From Micromonospora echinofusca (GTDB lineage: Bacteria; Actinomycetota; Actinomycetes; Mycobacteriales; Micromonosporaceae): DNA of 64,000 nucleotides. The stretch is from contig NZ_LT607733.1 in the NCBI RefSeq assembly GCF_900091445.1, positions 1,257,501 to 1,321,500 on the forward strand, read 5' to 3'. Shown here one piece after another: positions 26,104-34,049 of the stretch (the stretch's first letter is position 1; each line of letters begins with the position of its first letter). Below the pieces are notes generated by a model, which made no database searches, had not been told where the DNA came from, and saw only the letters and a list, made by a program, of their open reading frames with translations. A program made the position numbers and the translations under genes.

Positions 26104-26288
26104 TGCGTACGCCGGTCGTTGACCACCTCTGGTCAGTGGAGGATGTCTCGGCGTTCCTCCGTGTCCCCGTCGAGACGCTGTACCAGTGGCGCAAACGCAA
26201 GTACGGGCCGCCGGCTGCCCGCATCGGGCGTCACCTCCGCTACGACCCGGCCGACGTGCGCGCGTGGTTCAGAGAACAGGCGGCGTAG
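26103..26288 (+). CDS. xis: Excisionase (Xis), MerR-like helix-turn-helix
   Basis: A 61-residue winged-helix protein (LWSVEDVSAFLRVPVETLYQWRKR then GPPAARIGRHLRYDPADVRAWF), the standard AICE excisionase fold. It should bend arm-site DNA and bias the integrase to excision. The ATG overlaps the repSA stop (TGATG) and integrase follows 2 bases after its stop. Confidence 0.9.
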   Translation: MRTPVVDHLWSVEDVSAFLRVPVETLYQWRKRKYGPPAARIGRHLRYDPADVRAWFREQAA

Positions 26289-26290
26289 GC

Positions 26291-27493
26291 GTGGCCCACA
26301 TCGAAGACCGTTGGTACAAGGTGGTTCGTCACCCGGGTGGACGCACGGAGCGAGTCAAAACAGAACTGTTCGGCAAAGGACTGCGCTACCGGGTGCGGTA
26401 CATCGGGCCGGACGGCAAGGAACGGAAGAAGTCGTTTCCGGACCGGGCCAAGCGTGACGCTGAGGCGTTCCTGGTCTCGACGGAGACGGACAAGCTCCGT
26501 GGCTCCTACGTCGACCCGCTCGCCGGCCGGATGACCTTCGCCGAGTACGCCGAAACCTGGCTCCGCACGCGCTCCTTCGACGAGTCGACCCGGGAGAGCA
26601 CAGAGTTCCGGGTACGGAAGCACCTGCTCCCATTCTTCGGCTCTCGGCAACTGGCATCGATCAAGCCGGGCCACATCCGGGAGTGGGATGCCGGGATGGT
26701 CGGCAAGCTGGCCCCGGCGACTCGGGCCGTCGTCTTCGCTCACCTGCGGACGATCCTCGGCGCGGCGGTCGACGACGAGCGGATCGCGAAGAATCCGTGT
26801 TCGGCAAAGTCGGTGAAGCCGCCGCGACCGGTTCAGCGTCGGGTGGTGCCGTGGCGGTACGACCAGGTTTCGGCAATCCGCGGTGGCCTAGCCCAGCGGT
26901 ACCGGCCGATGGTCGACCTCGGCGCGGGGTGTGGGCTGCGGCAGGGGGAGATTCTGGGGCTCGGCGTCGACGACATCGACCTCGAAGCGGGCTGGGTGCA
27001 CGTCTTGCGTCAGGTCAAGCTCGTCCGGTCCCGGTTGGTGTTCGGGCTGCCTAAGAACGATCGTGACCGCCGGGTGCCGCTGCCTGATTCCGTCGCCCTG
27101 GTGCTGCGGCAGCACGTCGACGACTTCGCCCCGGTGTCGCTCACCCTGCCGTGGGAGAACCCGGCCAGCGACGAACGGGTCACGGTGCCGCTGCTGTTCA
27201 CCACCACCCGTCGGGGTGCGATCAACCGGCGCACCTTCGACGACAAGAGCTGGCGACCGGCTGTCGTGGCGGCCGGCATCTCACCGACCCGGGCGACCGG
27301 GATGCACGCGCTTCGTCACTTCTACGCCTCGTCGCTGCTCGACGCGGGGGAGAGCATCAAAGCCCTCGCGTCGTACCTCGGCCACGCCGACCCCGGCTTC
27401 ACTCTCCGGGTCTACACGCACCTGATGCCGGCCAGCGAGGAACGCACCCGCAACGCGATCGACGATCTGTTCAACCCCGCCGAGAAGCCCTGA
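26291..27493 (+). CDS. int: Tyrosine site-specific integrase of AICE 1
   Basis: A 400-residue tyrosine recombinase. An N-terminal arm-binding region (1-65) and SAM-like core-binding domain (70-160) precede the catalytic domain with R217 (GLRQGE), H339/R342 (HALRH), an LGH motif near 357 and the nucleophile Y375 (RVYTHL). It lies beside the right att copy, as usual. The catalytic half is about 80% identical by eye to the truncated integrase in element 2, consistent with the shared att core. The GTG start is 2 bases after xis. Confidence 0.93.
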   Translation: MAHIEDRWYKVVRHPGGRTERVKTELFGKGLRYRVRYIGPDGKERKKSFPDRAKRDAEAFLVSTETDKLRGSYVDPLAGRMTFAEYAETWLRTRSFDESTRESTEFRVRKHLLPFFGSRQLASIKPGHIREWDAGMVGKLAPATRAVVFAHLRTILGAAVDDERIAKNPCSAKSVKPPRPVQRRVVPWRYDQVSAIRGGLAQRYRPMVDLGAGCGLRQGEILGLGVDDIDLEAGWVHVLRQVKLVRSRLVFGLPKNDRDRRVPLPDSVALVLRQHVDDFAPVSLTLPWENPASDERVTVPLLFTTTRRGAINRRTFDDKSWRPAVVAAGISPTRATGMHALRHFYASSLLDAGESIKALASYLGHADPGFTLRVYTHLMPASEERTRNAIDDLFNPAEKP

Positions 27494-27511
27494 CGCCCTG
27501 GCGACGCCCTG
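27493..27511 (+). repeat. Right arm-type repeats of AICE 1
   Basis: Two direct ACGCCCTG copies (27493-27500 and 27504-27511) start right at the integrase stop, followed by an inverted GGGCGTCAGG. They match the four left-end copies and differ from element 2's ACGGCCTG. Confidence 0.65.
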
Positions 27512-27562
27512 AGCGGGCGTCAGGCGCACGAAACGCCTGCTCAGGGCACGAATCAACTTCAT

Positions 27563-27600
27563 AATCCGGCGTACAGGTCGACTCGTCCGTCGCCCACCAG
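27563..27600 (+). repeat. att copy B, junction of AICE 1 and AICE 2
   Basis: This 38-bp copy is identical to 18106-18143. The preceding bases are CAT rather than the CACAG of the intact RNA gene, so it is a displaced 3' end fragment of rnpB. Confidence 0.9.
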
Positions 27601-27640
27601 CTCAGAGACCTGGTCAAGGCTCTGAGCTGGTCTTTTGTTT
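27597..27640 (+). terminator. Terminator hairpin after att copy B
   Basis: CCAGCTCAGAG (27597-27607) pairs perfectly with CTCTGAGCTGG (27620-27630), followed by the T-rich run TCTTTTGTTT. It is a good intrinsic terminator and resembles the hairpin after copy C. Confidence 0.75.
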
Positions 27641-27681
27641 GGTGCCGTTGGTTGACCTTGGTCATCGTTGGGTGGCGTTTG

Positions 27682-27721
27682 ACGGCCTGGCCACGGCCTG
27701 AGACGGCCTGGAGACGGCCTG
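27682..27721 (+). repeat. Left arm-type repeats of AICE 2
   Basis: Four direct copies of ACGGCCTG start at 27682, 27693, 27703 and 27714. Number and spacing parallel the ACGCCCTG copies of element 1, but the fourth base is changed in every copy. Confidence 0.7.
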
Positions 27722-28442
27722 AGCGTGGGCTCAGCTGACCTTGCCTCGGACCCGGCCGGTTGCGGCGTTATCGGGCCTTCCCGGGGCTGTCGTTGGGGGT
27801 TCGTGGAGCGGAGCCGGCGGCTGCGGAGGAGCGTCGGGCACGTCCTGGCGGTGGAGCTGGTGCCGCGACCTTGCGACCCGGTGGCAAGCCAGTCCCGGGG
27901 TTGGACTGGCGCGGCAGCCGGAAGCCCCGACCACGCGACCAGCTCGACCCGCCGGCTTCCGTCACGGCCTCGCTTGGGCTGGTGCCTCTGGTCCGGTGGG
28001 GCGGTGTCCCGGCGGCTGTCGGTGGCTCACCGCCCCGGCGCCGTAGGCGGCCGGGGCGGCTTGCCGGCGGTCGGGCTTGCCGCCCCCGCACCGCGCGGAG
28101 CGCGGTGCCTTGATCAGAAAGAGAGCAATTCGGCAGTCAGCCAGCACCCAATCTTGTCCTCCGTCGACTGATGTGCAACAGCGTCCGCCAAGTGATCTGC
28201 GACAGGTCAACGCGTCTGTTGGCAGCGGCGTGCCGGCGCTACCCGCAGTGAGTGCAAGTGACTCCCAGATCAGTCGTTAGGCCCCACGGCGTCCCTCTCG
28301 TGTCTGGGAGGTGAAGAATATTTCATGAGCAAGGACATGTCGGTTCCATGACAGATGCAGCGGGACTAGGCGCATGGTCAAACCTGTTGGCTTGACAGCT
28401 TCTGCATCATTGGAGACGACTGCCCACACGTAGGAGCCTTCA
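27722..28442. other. Noncoding GC-rich region of AICE 2
   Basis: These 721 bases hold no convincing gene. Several overlapping frames exist only because G+C is high. The hairpin plus CCTTGATC motif at 28088-28135 lies in it, and after about 28110 the G+C falls to that of the following membrane protein gene. By analogy with 18587-18975 it may contain replication or transfer origins. Confidence 0.5.
28088..28135. promoter_or_regulatory. Hairpin plus CCTTGATC motif of AICE 2
   Basis: GCACCGCGC-gga-GCGCGGTGC (28088-28108) is followed by CCTTGATC (28108-28115), AGAAAGAGAGC and AATTCGGCA. It is the counterpart of 18865-18910 in element 1. Confidence 0.5.
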
Positions 28443-29876
28443 GTGTCCTGGATATTGATCGGACTGTTCTTGAGCGTCGCTGCTCCATACATTGCGATGA
28501 GCCTAGCGTGTGGTTTTATGATGGTATTGCGTACGCGAATTTCCGGAAAGCTTTCCCCTCGGCTGCCATTCCTAATTGCCCATTCTTATCGGCTTAATCC
28601 GATCCGTCCCGCGATCCGCTTCGTGCTCAAGCGGGCGGCGCTTCGGGTTGAGGCGTCCCGGAGCCTGCTCCCGGGCTTCCTTGCGGGCTTCCATGATGGT
28701 CTTTCGCGGAAGCTCGTTTCGTGGCAGGGTGCGAATCAGGGGCCTCCGATGCCTGCGGTTTGGGCTAATATTGGCAGATTTCTTGGTCTTGGATCAATTG
28801 GGGCAATGCTTGCGATAGTTGCTATCGGCTTGCCGTACGGCGTTGGCTTTTGGTTCGTGCGAATGGCGGCTAACTCTGCCCAGCAGTACCTGGTTCAAGG
28901 TATGGCGATCGGGCTTTTCTCGGCAGTAATTCTGGCAGCTGGGGCCGGTTTTACGACCGTTGCCTCTGGTGCCAGTAAGATCGCCCAATCCCCGCGATTG
29001 TTGGAGCTAAGGAGAATCTCTAGATCCAGTGGCAAGATAAGTAGTGCCTCTCTTCGGGAGGCGTCGATTGCGATCTACTCGCATTCCTTGCTCCGGCTTG
29101 GTCCGTTCTTTTTCACCTACGCCTATGGGGCGTCGTTTCTGCTCGTTTCGGGCGATACATTTGGCTTTGCGAAGGTCCGCGCCGACCTGTTTCAAGGGCT
29201 GCCTGCCGTGGTCGTGGTCTGTATCGTTATTGCCTCCGTTGTGCTCTGCTTTCTTTCTGCCTCAAAGAGAGTTCGGGCTGTAAGGCGCCAGATGGAGCCT
29301 ACTCGGGCCTTGGTCGCACTGCTTGGGCAAACTTCGCCTAGCGGCGAAGTTGAGCAGCGATACGGCTACTACTCGCCGATACCCGATCCGCTGGGGCCCT
29401 GGCGTTATGGTTGGGCATCTCTTGCTCAAAAGCTGGATTCTTCTGCGATGTCCGTCGCGCCTGAGCTGCGTGAGCTTTCAGCGCCACATCCCTTGTCGCG
29501 CATCTTAGAAAATCTCGCCAGTGTTATCCGAGGCATCTTGACTGAACCTGTGCCGTCTGGTTCTGATCTTGCCAAGGAGGTGCGGAGCGTTCTAGAAGTA
29601 GTTGTTTGCTGTCTTGCTGAACCAAGAAATCCTGATCTTCTTTATGTGGCCGATGTGGCTGTCGCAAATCTTCAGGATGGGCGGCCTGAAGAAAAGACTT
29701 CTCCTGTCAGGCGAGGGTTTTGGTCGACAAGAAAATTTACTACCTTCTTTGATCTAATTGACGGCCCAACTAAGACCTTTAATGCGATTGTTGCAATGTC
29801 CACGATTGCCCTGGCGCTGTGGGCCGCCATCAGGGCGGGCGACGTCGCAGGTTTGGCTAAGCTGGTTTCCAAGTAA
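28443..29876 (+). CDS. Polytopic membrane protein, cargo of AICE 2
   Basis: A 477-residue protein with about six hydrophobic segments (near 2-28, 112-135, 147-170, 215-237, 250-270 and 453-470) separated by soluble stretches. I recognise no family. Third codon positions are visibly poorer in G+C than in flanking genes, which points to foreign origin. TAGGAG lies 6 bases before the GTG start, and TTGACA occurs 50 bases upstream. A membrane effector or defence role is possible, but nothing in the sequence proves it. Confidence 0.72.
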   Translation: MSWILIGLFLSVAAPYIAMSLACGFMMVLRTRISGKLSPRLPFLIAHSYRLNPIRPAIRFVLKRAALRVEASRSLLPGFLAGFHDGLSRKLVSWQGANQGPPMPAVWANIGRFLGLGSIGAMLAIVAIGLPYGVGFWFVRMAANSAQQYLVQGMAIGLFSAVILAAGAGFTTVASGASKIAQSPRLLELRRISRSSGKISSASLREASIAIYSHSLLRLGPFFFTYAYGASFLLVSGDTFGFAKVRADLFQGLPAVVVVCIVIASVVLCFLSASKRVRAVRRQMEPTRALVALLGQTSPSGEVEQRYGYYSPIPDPLGPWRYGWASLAQKLDSSAMSVAPELRELSAPHPLSRILENLASVIRGILTEPVPSGSDLAKEVRSVLEVVVCCLAEPRNPDLLYVADVAVANLQDGRPEEKTSPVRRGFWSTRKFTTFFDLIDGPTKTFNAIVAMSTIALALWAAIRAGDVAGLAKLVSK

Positions 29877-29914
29877 GAAGGCCTGGGGTTGCTGCTGCCG
29901 CCATGTCGGCACTC

Positions 29915-30172
29915 TCATCTGAGAGCTTGCCGTGCTTGTGCTTTCGGCCAGGCCTTGGAGGGCGGGAGTTGCGTACGCACACCTGCCTTCAACACAAACA
30001 GTTCTCTGCGGGCTATGGCATCGCCCTTTTCGTCTAGCTGGTAGCCGTCCATCCATATCCAGCCGTCGTAGGTGTAAAGCTCCGTGCGGATCTTGATGAG
30101 GCGGAAGAAGATCGGCCGTACGAACTGCGGGCTGGCTGCGCGGGTCAGGTGCAGCACGTCACCGGCCTTCAT
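29915..30172 (-). CDS. Small hypothetical protein (AICE 2)
   Basis: An 85-residue protein starting MKAGDVLHLTRAASPQF, with an aromatic segment (ELYTYDGWIWMDGYQL) suggesting a compact beta-rich fold. AGGAAGAG precedes the ATG. It is the last of three minus-strand small genes. It is not recognised as a known family. Confidence 0.65.
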   Translation of the reverse strand: MKAGDVLHLTRAASPQFVRPIFFRLIKIRTELYTYDGWIWMDGYQLDEKGDAIARRELFVLKAGVRTQLPPSKAWPKAQARQALR

Positions 30173-30341
30173 GTCGGCTCTTCCTGTCGCGCCAGGCGCG
30201 TAGGGTCTCGCCGGCCTCTGTCAAGCGTGGGCATCCATCGTCCGTGCACTGCAAGCAGGTAGCGCGGTTGTGGAAGTCCACGACGTTGCCGGCCATGAGG
30301 ACGAGGAACGGGGGCTCTGGCCGCCGCTGCGGGATCGACAT
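30159..30341 (-). CDS. Small Cys-containing hypothetical protein (AICE 2)
   Basis: A 60-residue protein with a CLQCTDDGC cluster near residues 29-37 that may bind zinc, and a basic tail. GAGGTAGG precedes the ATG and its end overlaps the next small gene by 14 bases, supporting an operon. No family is recognised. Confidence 0.55.
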   Translation of the reverse strand: MSIPQRRPEPPFLVLMAGNVVDFHNRATCLQCTDDGCPRLTEAGETLRAWRDRKSRHEGR

Positions 30342-30344
30342 GGC

Positions 30345-30542
30345 CTACCTCTGGTGGAGGCGGGTCGCGATGTTCCTGGAGCGCCAGAGTCCTGCCTTGG
30401 TCATCAGGGGAGGTTCTGGTGCGGGGACGGCGGCGCGACCAGTCCATCTCTGCGGCTCCCGGCCGTACGTGGATGGGGTTGGCTCGCCGGCCACGTAGTC
30501 GACAGGTTGGTCAGGGCGTTGGAACCACTTGAACCTAGTCAT
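30345..30542 (-). CDS. Small hypothetical protein, leaderless (AICE 2)
   Basis: A 65-residue basic, aromatic protein starting MTRFKWFQRPDQ. There is no Shine-Dalgarno, but TACACT lies 6 bases before the ATG on this strand, the layout of a leaderless actinobacterial mRNA. It heads the three-gene minus-strand group. Confidence 0.5.
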   Translation of the reverse strand: MTRFKWFQRPDQPVDYVAGEPTPSTYGREPQRWTGRAAVPAPEPPLMTKAGLWRSRNIATRLHQR

Positions 30543-30631
30543 GCGTAAAGTGTAAGAGACTAGAGGCAGCGCTAACTAGGTGTCCATCAACTTGACTCAC
30601 GCCTAGTCGGCGAGTGCCTAGCGTCAACGTC
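30543..30631. promoter_or_regulatory. Divergent promoter region with repeated CTAG motifs
   Basis: Five CTAG-centred sites occur in 90 bases (GACTAGAGG, AACTAGGTG, GCCTAGTCG, TGCCTAGCG and, just inside the minus gene, CCTAGTC). TTGACT (30592-30597) and TGCCTA (30615-30620) with a 17-base spacer suit the plus-strand gene. The helix-turn-helix protein made there may bind these repeats. Confidence 0.45.
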
Positions 30632-30826
30632 ATGGGCAGGAAGCTGCGGTTGGTGGGTTCGGGGGAGATCCGGATCATGCTCGGTGGCGTCTCGCGCCAG
30701 CGCGTCTACCAGGTCACCAACCGGCGCGACTTCCCTGAGCCCGTAGCGACGCTCCAGATGGGCAACGTCTGGCTTGCCGACGACGTTGAAGCGTGGATCG
30801 CTGCCAAGCGTGGGGACCTGGACTAG
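30632..30826 (+). CDS. Small AlpA/Xis-like helix-turn-helix protein (AICE 2)
   Basis: A 64-residue protein resembling AlpA-type excisionase or regulator folds: an N-terminal GSGEIRIMLGGVSRQRVYQVTNRRDFPEPVA-type helix-turn-helix and wing (NVWLADDVEAWIA). The ATG at 30632 has no Shine-Dalgarno and lies about 11 bases after the -10 box, suggesting a nearly leaderless mRNA; a GTG at 30614 is an alternative. It is probably a DNA-binding regulator of the divergent small genes. Confidence 0.65.
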   Translation: MGRKLRLVGSGEIRIMLGGVSRQRVYQVTNRRDFPEPVATLQMGNVWLADDVEAWIAAKRGDLD

Positions 30827-30871
30827 CTCCAGGGCTCTGCACCGCGACCCCGGCCCGGGGTTAACCGACGA

Positions 30872-30912
30872 CACGAGAAACGCCCCGGTGATGATCTCCC
30901 GGGGCGCTCGTG
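30872..30912. terminator. Bidirectional terminator hairpin
   Basis: CACGAG-aaa-CGCCCCGG (30872-30888) pairs with CCGGGGCG-CTCGTG (30899-30912) between the convergent helix-turn-helix and HAD genes. Confidence 0.7.
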
Positions 30913-30924
30913 TGCGGAGTGGTG

Positions 30925-31614
30925 CTACAGCTCGTCGACCGCGAAGGCGGTCACCAGCTCCGCCATGCTGTCGATGACGACATCAGCGGCGGAGAACCGC
31001 TCGCGTTTCCCAGGCTTGTTGGCGTACCCGATGGCGGCGACTCCGGCGGCGTGGGCGGCCTCGATGTCGCTGACCGAGTCACCGACCAGGACGCATTCCG
31101 CCGGCTGCGCGCCCAGCTCCCGTACGGCTGCGAGCACAGGAAACGGGTCCGGCTTCATCCTCTCGGGCGCTGCCTCGGGGCGGCCGATTACCGGGTGCAC
31201 GTACGAGGTGAGCCGGCGGGCGCTCAGGTAGGCGTGGACGGAAGCGGCCGAGTTGTTGGACACCACGGCGATTCGGCGGCCGGTCTGGTGGGCGGCGACG
31301 ATGACTTCCCGGCCGTACGGGGTCGGCTCGGCGGTGCGGGCCGCGGTGACTTCCTCGCGGGTCATTGCCTCGTCGACCAGGCGGACGACGGCAGGGCGCC
31401 CAAGGGTGGCGGTGAAGCGGAGCACGGCGAGCGGGTCGCGTTCGGCCAGGATCTCGGGCGGCAGGGTGACGGCCTGGTTGACGAGCAGCCGGCGCAACTC
31501 GTGGGCGACGGTGGACGCGGAGTGCTGGGCGAAGATGCTGCACACGGGTCCGTCGAAGTCGAGCAGGATCACGCGGGCGCGGTCGATCACCTTGGCCAGG
31601 CCGGGGGCGGTCAC
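30925..31614 (-). CDS. HAD family hydrolase
   Basis: A 229-residue haloacid dehalogenase-like phosphatase: motif I LLDFDGP near residue 17, a Thr/Ser motif in VVSNNSA near 110, KPDPF (Lys) near 150 and the acidic motif VGDSVSD near 170. The D-F-D nucleophile pair indicates phosphohydrolase activity on a small phosphorylated metabolite. The GTG at 31614 overlaps the stop of the truncated regulator gene, so the two were one operon. Confidence 0.85.
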   Translation of the reverse strand: MTAPGLAKVIDRARVILLDFDGPVCSIFAQHSASTVAHELRRLLVNQAVTLPPEILAERDPLAVLRFTATLGRPAVVRLVDEAMTREEVTAARTAEPTPYGREVIVAAHQTGRRIAVVSNNSAASVHAYLSARRLTSYVHPVIGRPEAAPERMKPDPFPVLAAVRELGAQPAECVLVGDSVSDIEAAHAAGVAAIGYANKPGKRERFSAADVVIDSMAELVTAFAVDEL

Positions 31615-32267
31615 GAGGCGTACTCGCGGGCGATGGTGCCCCACATGCTGTCGAACCAGGCGCGGGCCTGCTCGACGTAGAGGGCGTCGTTGCTGGCGTC
31701 CTCGTCGCTGGGTGTGAACGGGAAGAGGATCGCGTCCTTGCCCATCGCGTCGTAGATCGCCATCGGCTTGCCGTCAACGGAGACGGTGTGCTCAACCACC
31801 GGGTAGAAGCCGAAGAACGCTTCCTGCTCGTTGATGATGAAGAGCTTGAACAGCGGGGCGGCCCTGTGGACGCGTACCTCGGTGGTGGCGGTCTTGACCA
31901 ATCCGAGGTCGGCAAGTTCCTGGACGGCGTCGGTGAGTGCGTGAATCGAGCGGTCGGTGATGCGGCGGGCTCGGGCGCGGATGCCGGGGTCGTCGGCCTG
32001 GTCCTCGGCGCGGCAGGGGATCGCTATCGGTGAGGTCATGTCGGAGATCAGGACCCGTACCCGGATCGACTCCGGGGTGAGGCGCCCGATGCGGACCTTG
32101 TCCAAGGTCTCCTGGATCGCGTTGTACATCGTCTCTCCGGAGAAGCCGGCGAAGTCGATCGTGACGTTCGTGGCCTCGAAGGCTCGTTCGATGTGGGGCC
32201 GGAGTCCGATCGGGCGTTCCGTGTTGGCGCGGACGAAGGTGCCGCTGCCCTGACGGGTGACGAGGAT
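31611..32267 (-). pseudogene. GntR-type regulator lacking its N-terminus
   Basis: The reading frame runs from the deletion point through residues ILVTRQGSGTFVR, the end of a GntR winged helix, into a C-terminal ligand-type domain of about 200 residues ending REYAS. The start and the first helices are missing because integrase sequence begins at 32269. An internal ATG at 32129 could yield a 172-residue fragment without a DNA-binding domain. It was the upstream partner of the HAD hydrolase. Confidence 0.75.
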
Positions 32268-32268
32268 G

Positions 32269-32808
32269 CGACAGGGTGAGATCTTCGGGCTCGGCGTTGA
32301 TGACGTCGACTTCGCGTCGGGCTCCGTTCACGTCGTTCGGCAAGTCAAGGTGGTCCGCTCCCGGCTGGTCTTCGGCCTGCCCAAGAACGACCGGGACCGC
32401 CGCGTGCCGCTGCCCGACTCGGTGGCTCAGTCGCTCAAGGAGCACGCCAAGAAGTACGCCCCGCTGTCGATCACCCTGCCGTGGGAGGACCCGTTCAGCG
32501 ACGAGCGGGTGACGGTGCCACTGATCTTCACCACCACCCGGCGAGGTGCGATCAAGCGGGCCACCTTCGACGGCAAGAGCTGGCGCCCGGCGGTCGAAGC
32601 GGCCGGCATCGTCCCGACCCGGGCGACCGGGATGCACGCACTCCGGCACTTCTACGCCTCGGCCCTGCTCGACGCGGGGGAGAGCATCAAGGCCCTTGCC
32701 TCCTACCTCGGGCACTCCGACCCGGGCTTCACGCTGAGGGTCTACACCCACCTGATGCCGGCCAGCGAGGAACGCACCCGCCGCGCGATTGATGAGCTGT
32801 TCGGATGA
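32269..32808 (+). pseudogene. Tyrosine integrase remnant of AICE 2 (C-terminal catalytic half)
   Basis: Homology with the AICE 1 integrase starts abruptly at RQGEI and continues to the end, with HALRH, LGH and RVYTHL (Tyr nucleophile) intact. Residues equivalent to 1-216 of the full protein, including the arm- and core-binding domains, are absent. The apparent start MTRM comes from antisense of the regulator gene. Without those domains the product cannot recombine normally. Identity with the AICE 1 protein is about 80% by eye. Confidence 0.88.
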
Positions 32809-32919
32809 AGACCGCTGCAACTCGGTGGGCTCGTACTGTCGCCTATGCGACTCAGTTGACTTCAAAGGCTGAAGGGCTTGGAGGTGTTCTGACAACCTTG
32901 CTGCCACTACCCTCGATCC

Positions 32920-33951
32920 ATGGGTTTGCTCGCCAGTCAGCCTCTGTCTGCCGCGATAGGGTTGGCGCTGGTTCTATTCCTAGTTTGGTTTCTTCCTGGC
33001 TATGATTGGCTAGGGGGAGTCCTACTGTTGATAGCAACAGCGTACGTAGCAGTTCCTTTCACAAGTGGCGGCGATTATGTGACTCACATCATGGCGGAAC
33101 AGATTGCCGTGATCCTCTTCCTCTTCGGTCGAGGCATGAAGATCCGGTTGACGGGCTATGTCACCTCCGGCGTTTTCAGGGCCATTCTCGGAATTTCGAT
33201 ACTTTCGGCGTTATGGATCTGGATCCAACGTGGTGCTCCGTTCAAGCTATGGGTGGCAGCGGCGTCGGTCGTAGTTGTAATTCTTTGGCGTATTGCTGCA
33301 AACGTTGGTAGCTCATTGAATGACGTTGAAGCTGACTTCCATTATGAGGCTGCGGCTGAAGTTACGCCTGAGGCTTTGATGAAGCGCGACGAAGCTCTCC
33401 TGCAGGCAATATACAAGGTTGCACACGGCTGCGCCGGAAGGTTCGTTGCCGCACGAGATATTGCCCCCTTCCTGCAGTTGTCTGGCCATGAGGCGGAGGT
33501 GGCTGTTCATCGCCTTATTGGCAGTGAGAAGATTGAAGAGAACGAGTACGGTTACGCTCTGAAGCGAAAGGGTGTTGAGGCGTATGAGCGCCAACACGCC
33601 AACGGCAAGCGGAGGTCGACGGTGAGTAACATCTTCAATTTTCATGGAAGCGCCTCTGGTGTCTTCGGGTCCGGCAACGACGTCTATGGCAATAAATTCA
33701 CATCTGGCGTTCTTCCGGATGGCTTACTCGATCGGCTCATCTCGACGGCTGCTCAGGTGCGTGTCGAGGCGACAGAGCCTCAAGCTCGACGTATCGATGC
33801 GGCCGTGGTCGATCTACGAGGGGCTGGCGACAATCCAGAGCGGTTAAGGAGCGGGGCTCAGCGGCTTGTGCAGATCGCGGCCACGTTGGGCGATATTGGG
33901 GTTCCACTTCTGAGAGTCGCCGCCGAGGTAATGTCTGCGCTCCCAGGCTAG
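32920..33951 (+). CDS. Membrane protein with winged-helix-like and Gly/Asn-rich segments
   Basis: A 343-residue protein. Residues 8-130 hold four or five hydrophobic helices. Residues 150-225 resemble a winged helix (LLQAIYKVAHGC...FLQLSGHEAEVAVHRLIGSEKI...YGYALKRKGVEAYE). A Gly/Asn/Phe motif at about 232-255 (NIFNFHGSASGVFGSGND) is followed by a helical C-terminus. The short FNFHG..GVFGSGN pattern is reminiscent of oligomerisation motifs linking immune-type effectors, though that is speculative. Codon use is less GC-rich than in neighbours, as in the other membrane cargo gene. Confidence 0.7.
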   Translation: MGLLASQPLSAAIGLALVLFLVWFLPGYDWLGGVLLLIATAYVAVPFTSGGDYVTHIMAEQIAVILFLFGRGMKIRLTGYVTSGVFRAILGISILSALWIWIQRGAPFKLWVAAASVVVVILWRIAANVGSSLNDVEADFHYEAAAEVTPEALMKRDEALLQAIYKVAHGCAGRFVAARDIAPFLQLSGHEAEVAVHRLIGSEKIEENEYGYALKRKGVEAYERQHANGKRRSTVSNIFNFHGSASGVFGSGNDVYGNKFTSGVLPDGLLDRLISTAAQVRVEATEPQARRIDAAVVDLRGAGDNPERLRSGAQRLVQIAATLGDIGVPLLRVAAEVMSALPG

Positions 33952-33979
33952 GTGCCTGCAGCCGGGGTATTGCGCCCGG

Positions 33980-33998
33980 ACGGCCTGACGGCGGCCTG
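33980..33998 (+). repeat. Right arm-type repeats of AICE 2
   Basis: ACGGCCTG (33980-33987) and a degenerate GCGGCCTG (33991-33998) precede att copy C, matching the left-end arm repeats of element 2. Confidence 0.55.
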
Positions 33999-34049
33999 TG
34001 GAGCTCATCGTCCAGTACTTCCCCAGGTCAGTATGCACTTCGTGCTCAT

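Noticed and set aside
27722..28110. Several 60-150 residue frames in the noncoding part of AICE 2
   Set aside because: All are open in several frames at once, lack ribosome binding sites and have no recognisable protein character.
31079..31915. Minus-strand frame spanning the HAD and regulator genes
   Set aside because: The translation is Pro/Arg-rich and shifted relative to the recognised HAD motifs.
32257..32268. ATG start at 32257 for the AICE 2 integrase
   Set aside because: These codons are the antisense of the regulator gene at the deletion junction, so it is not a natural start.
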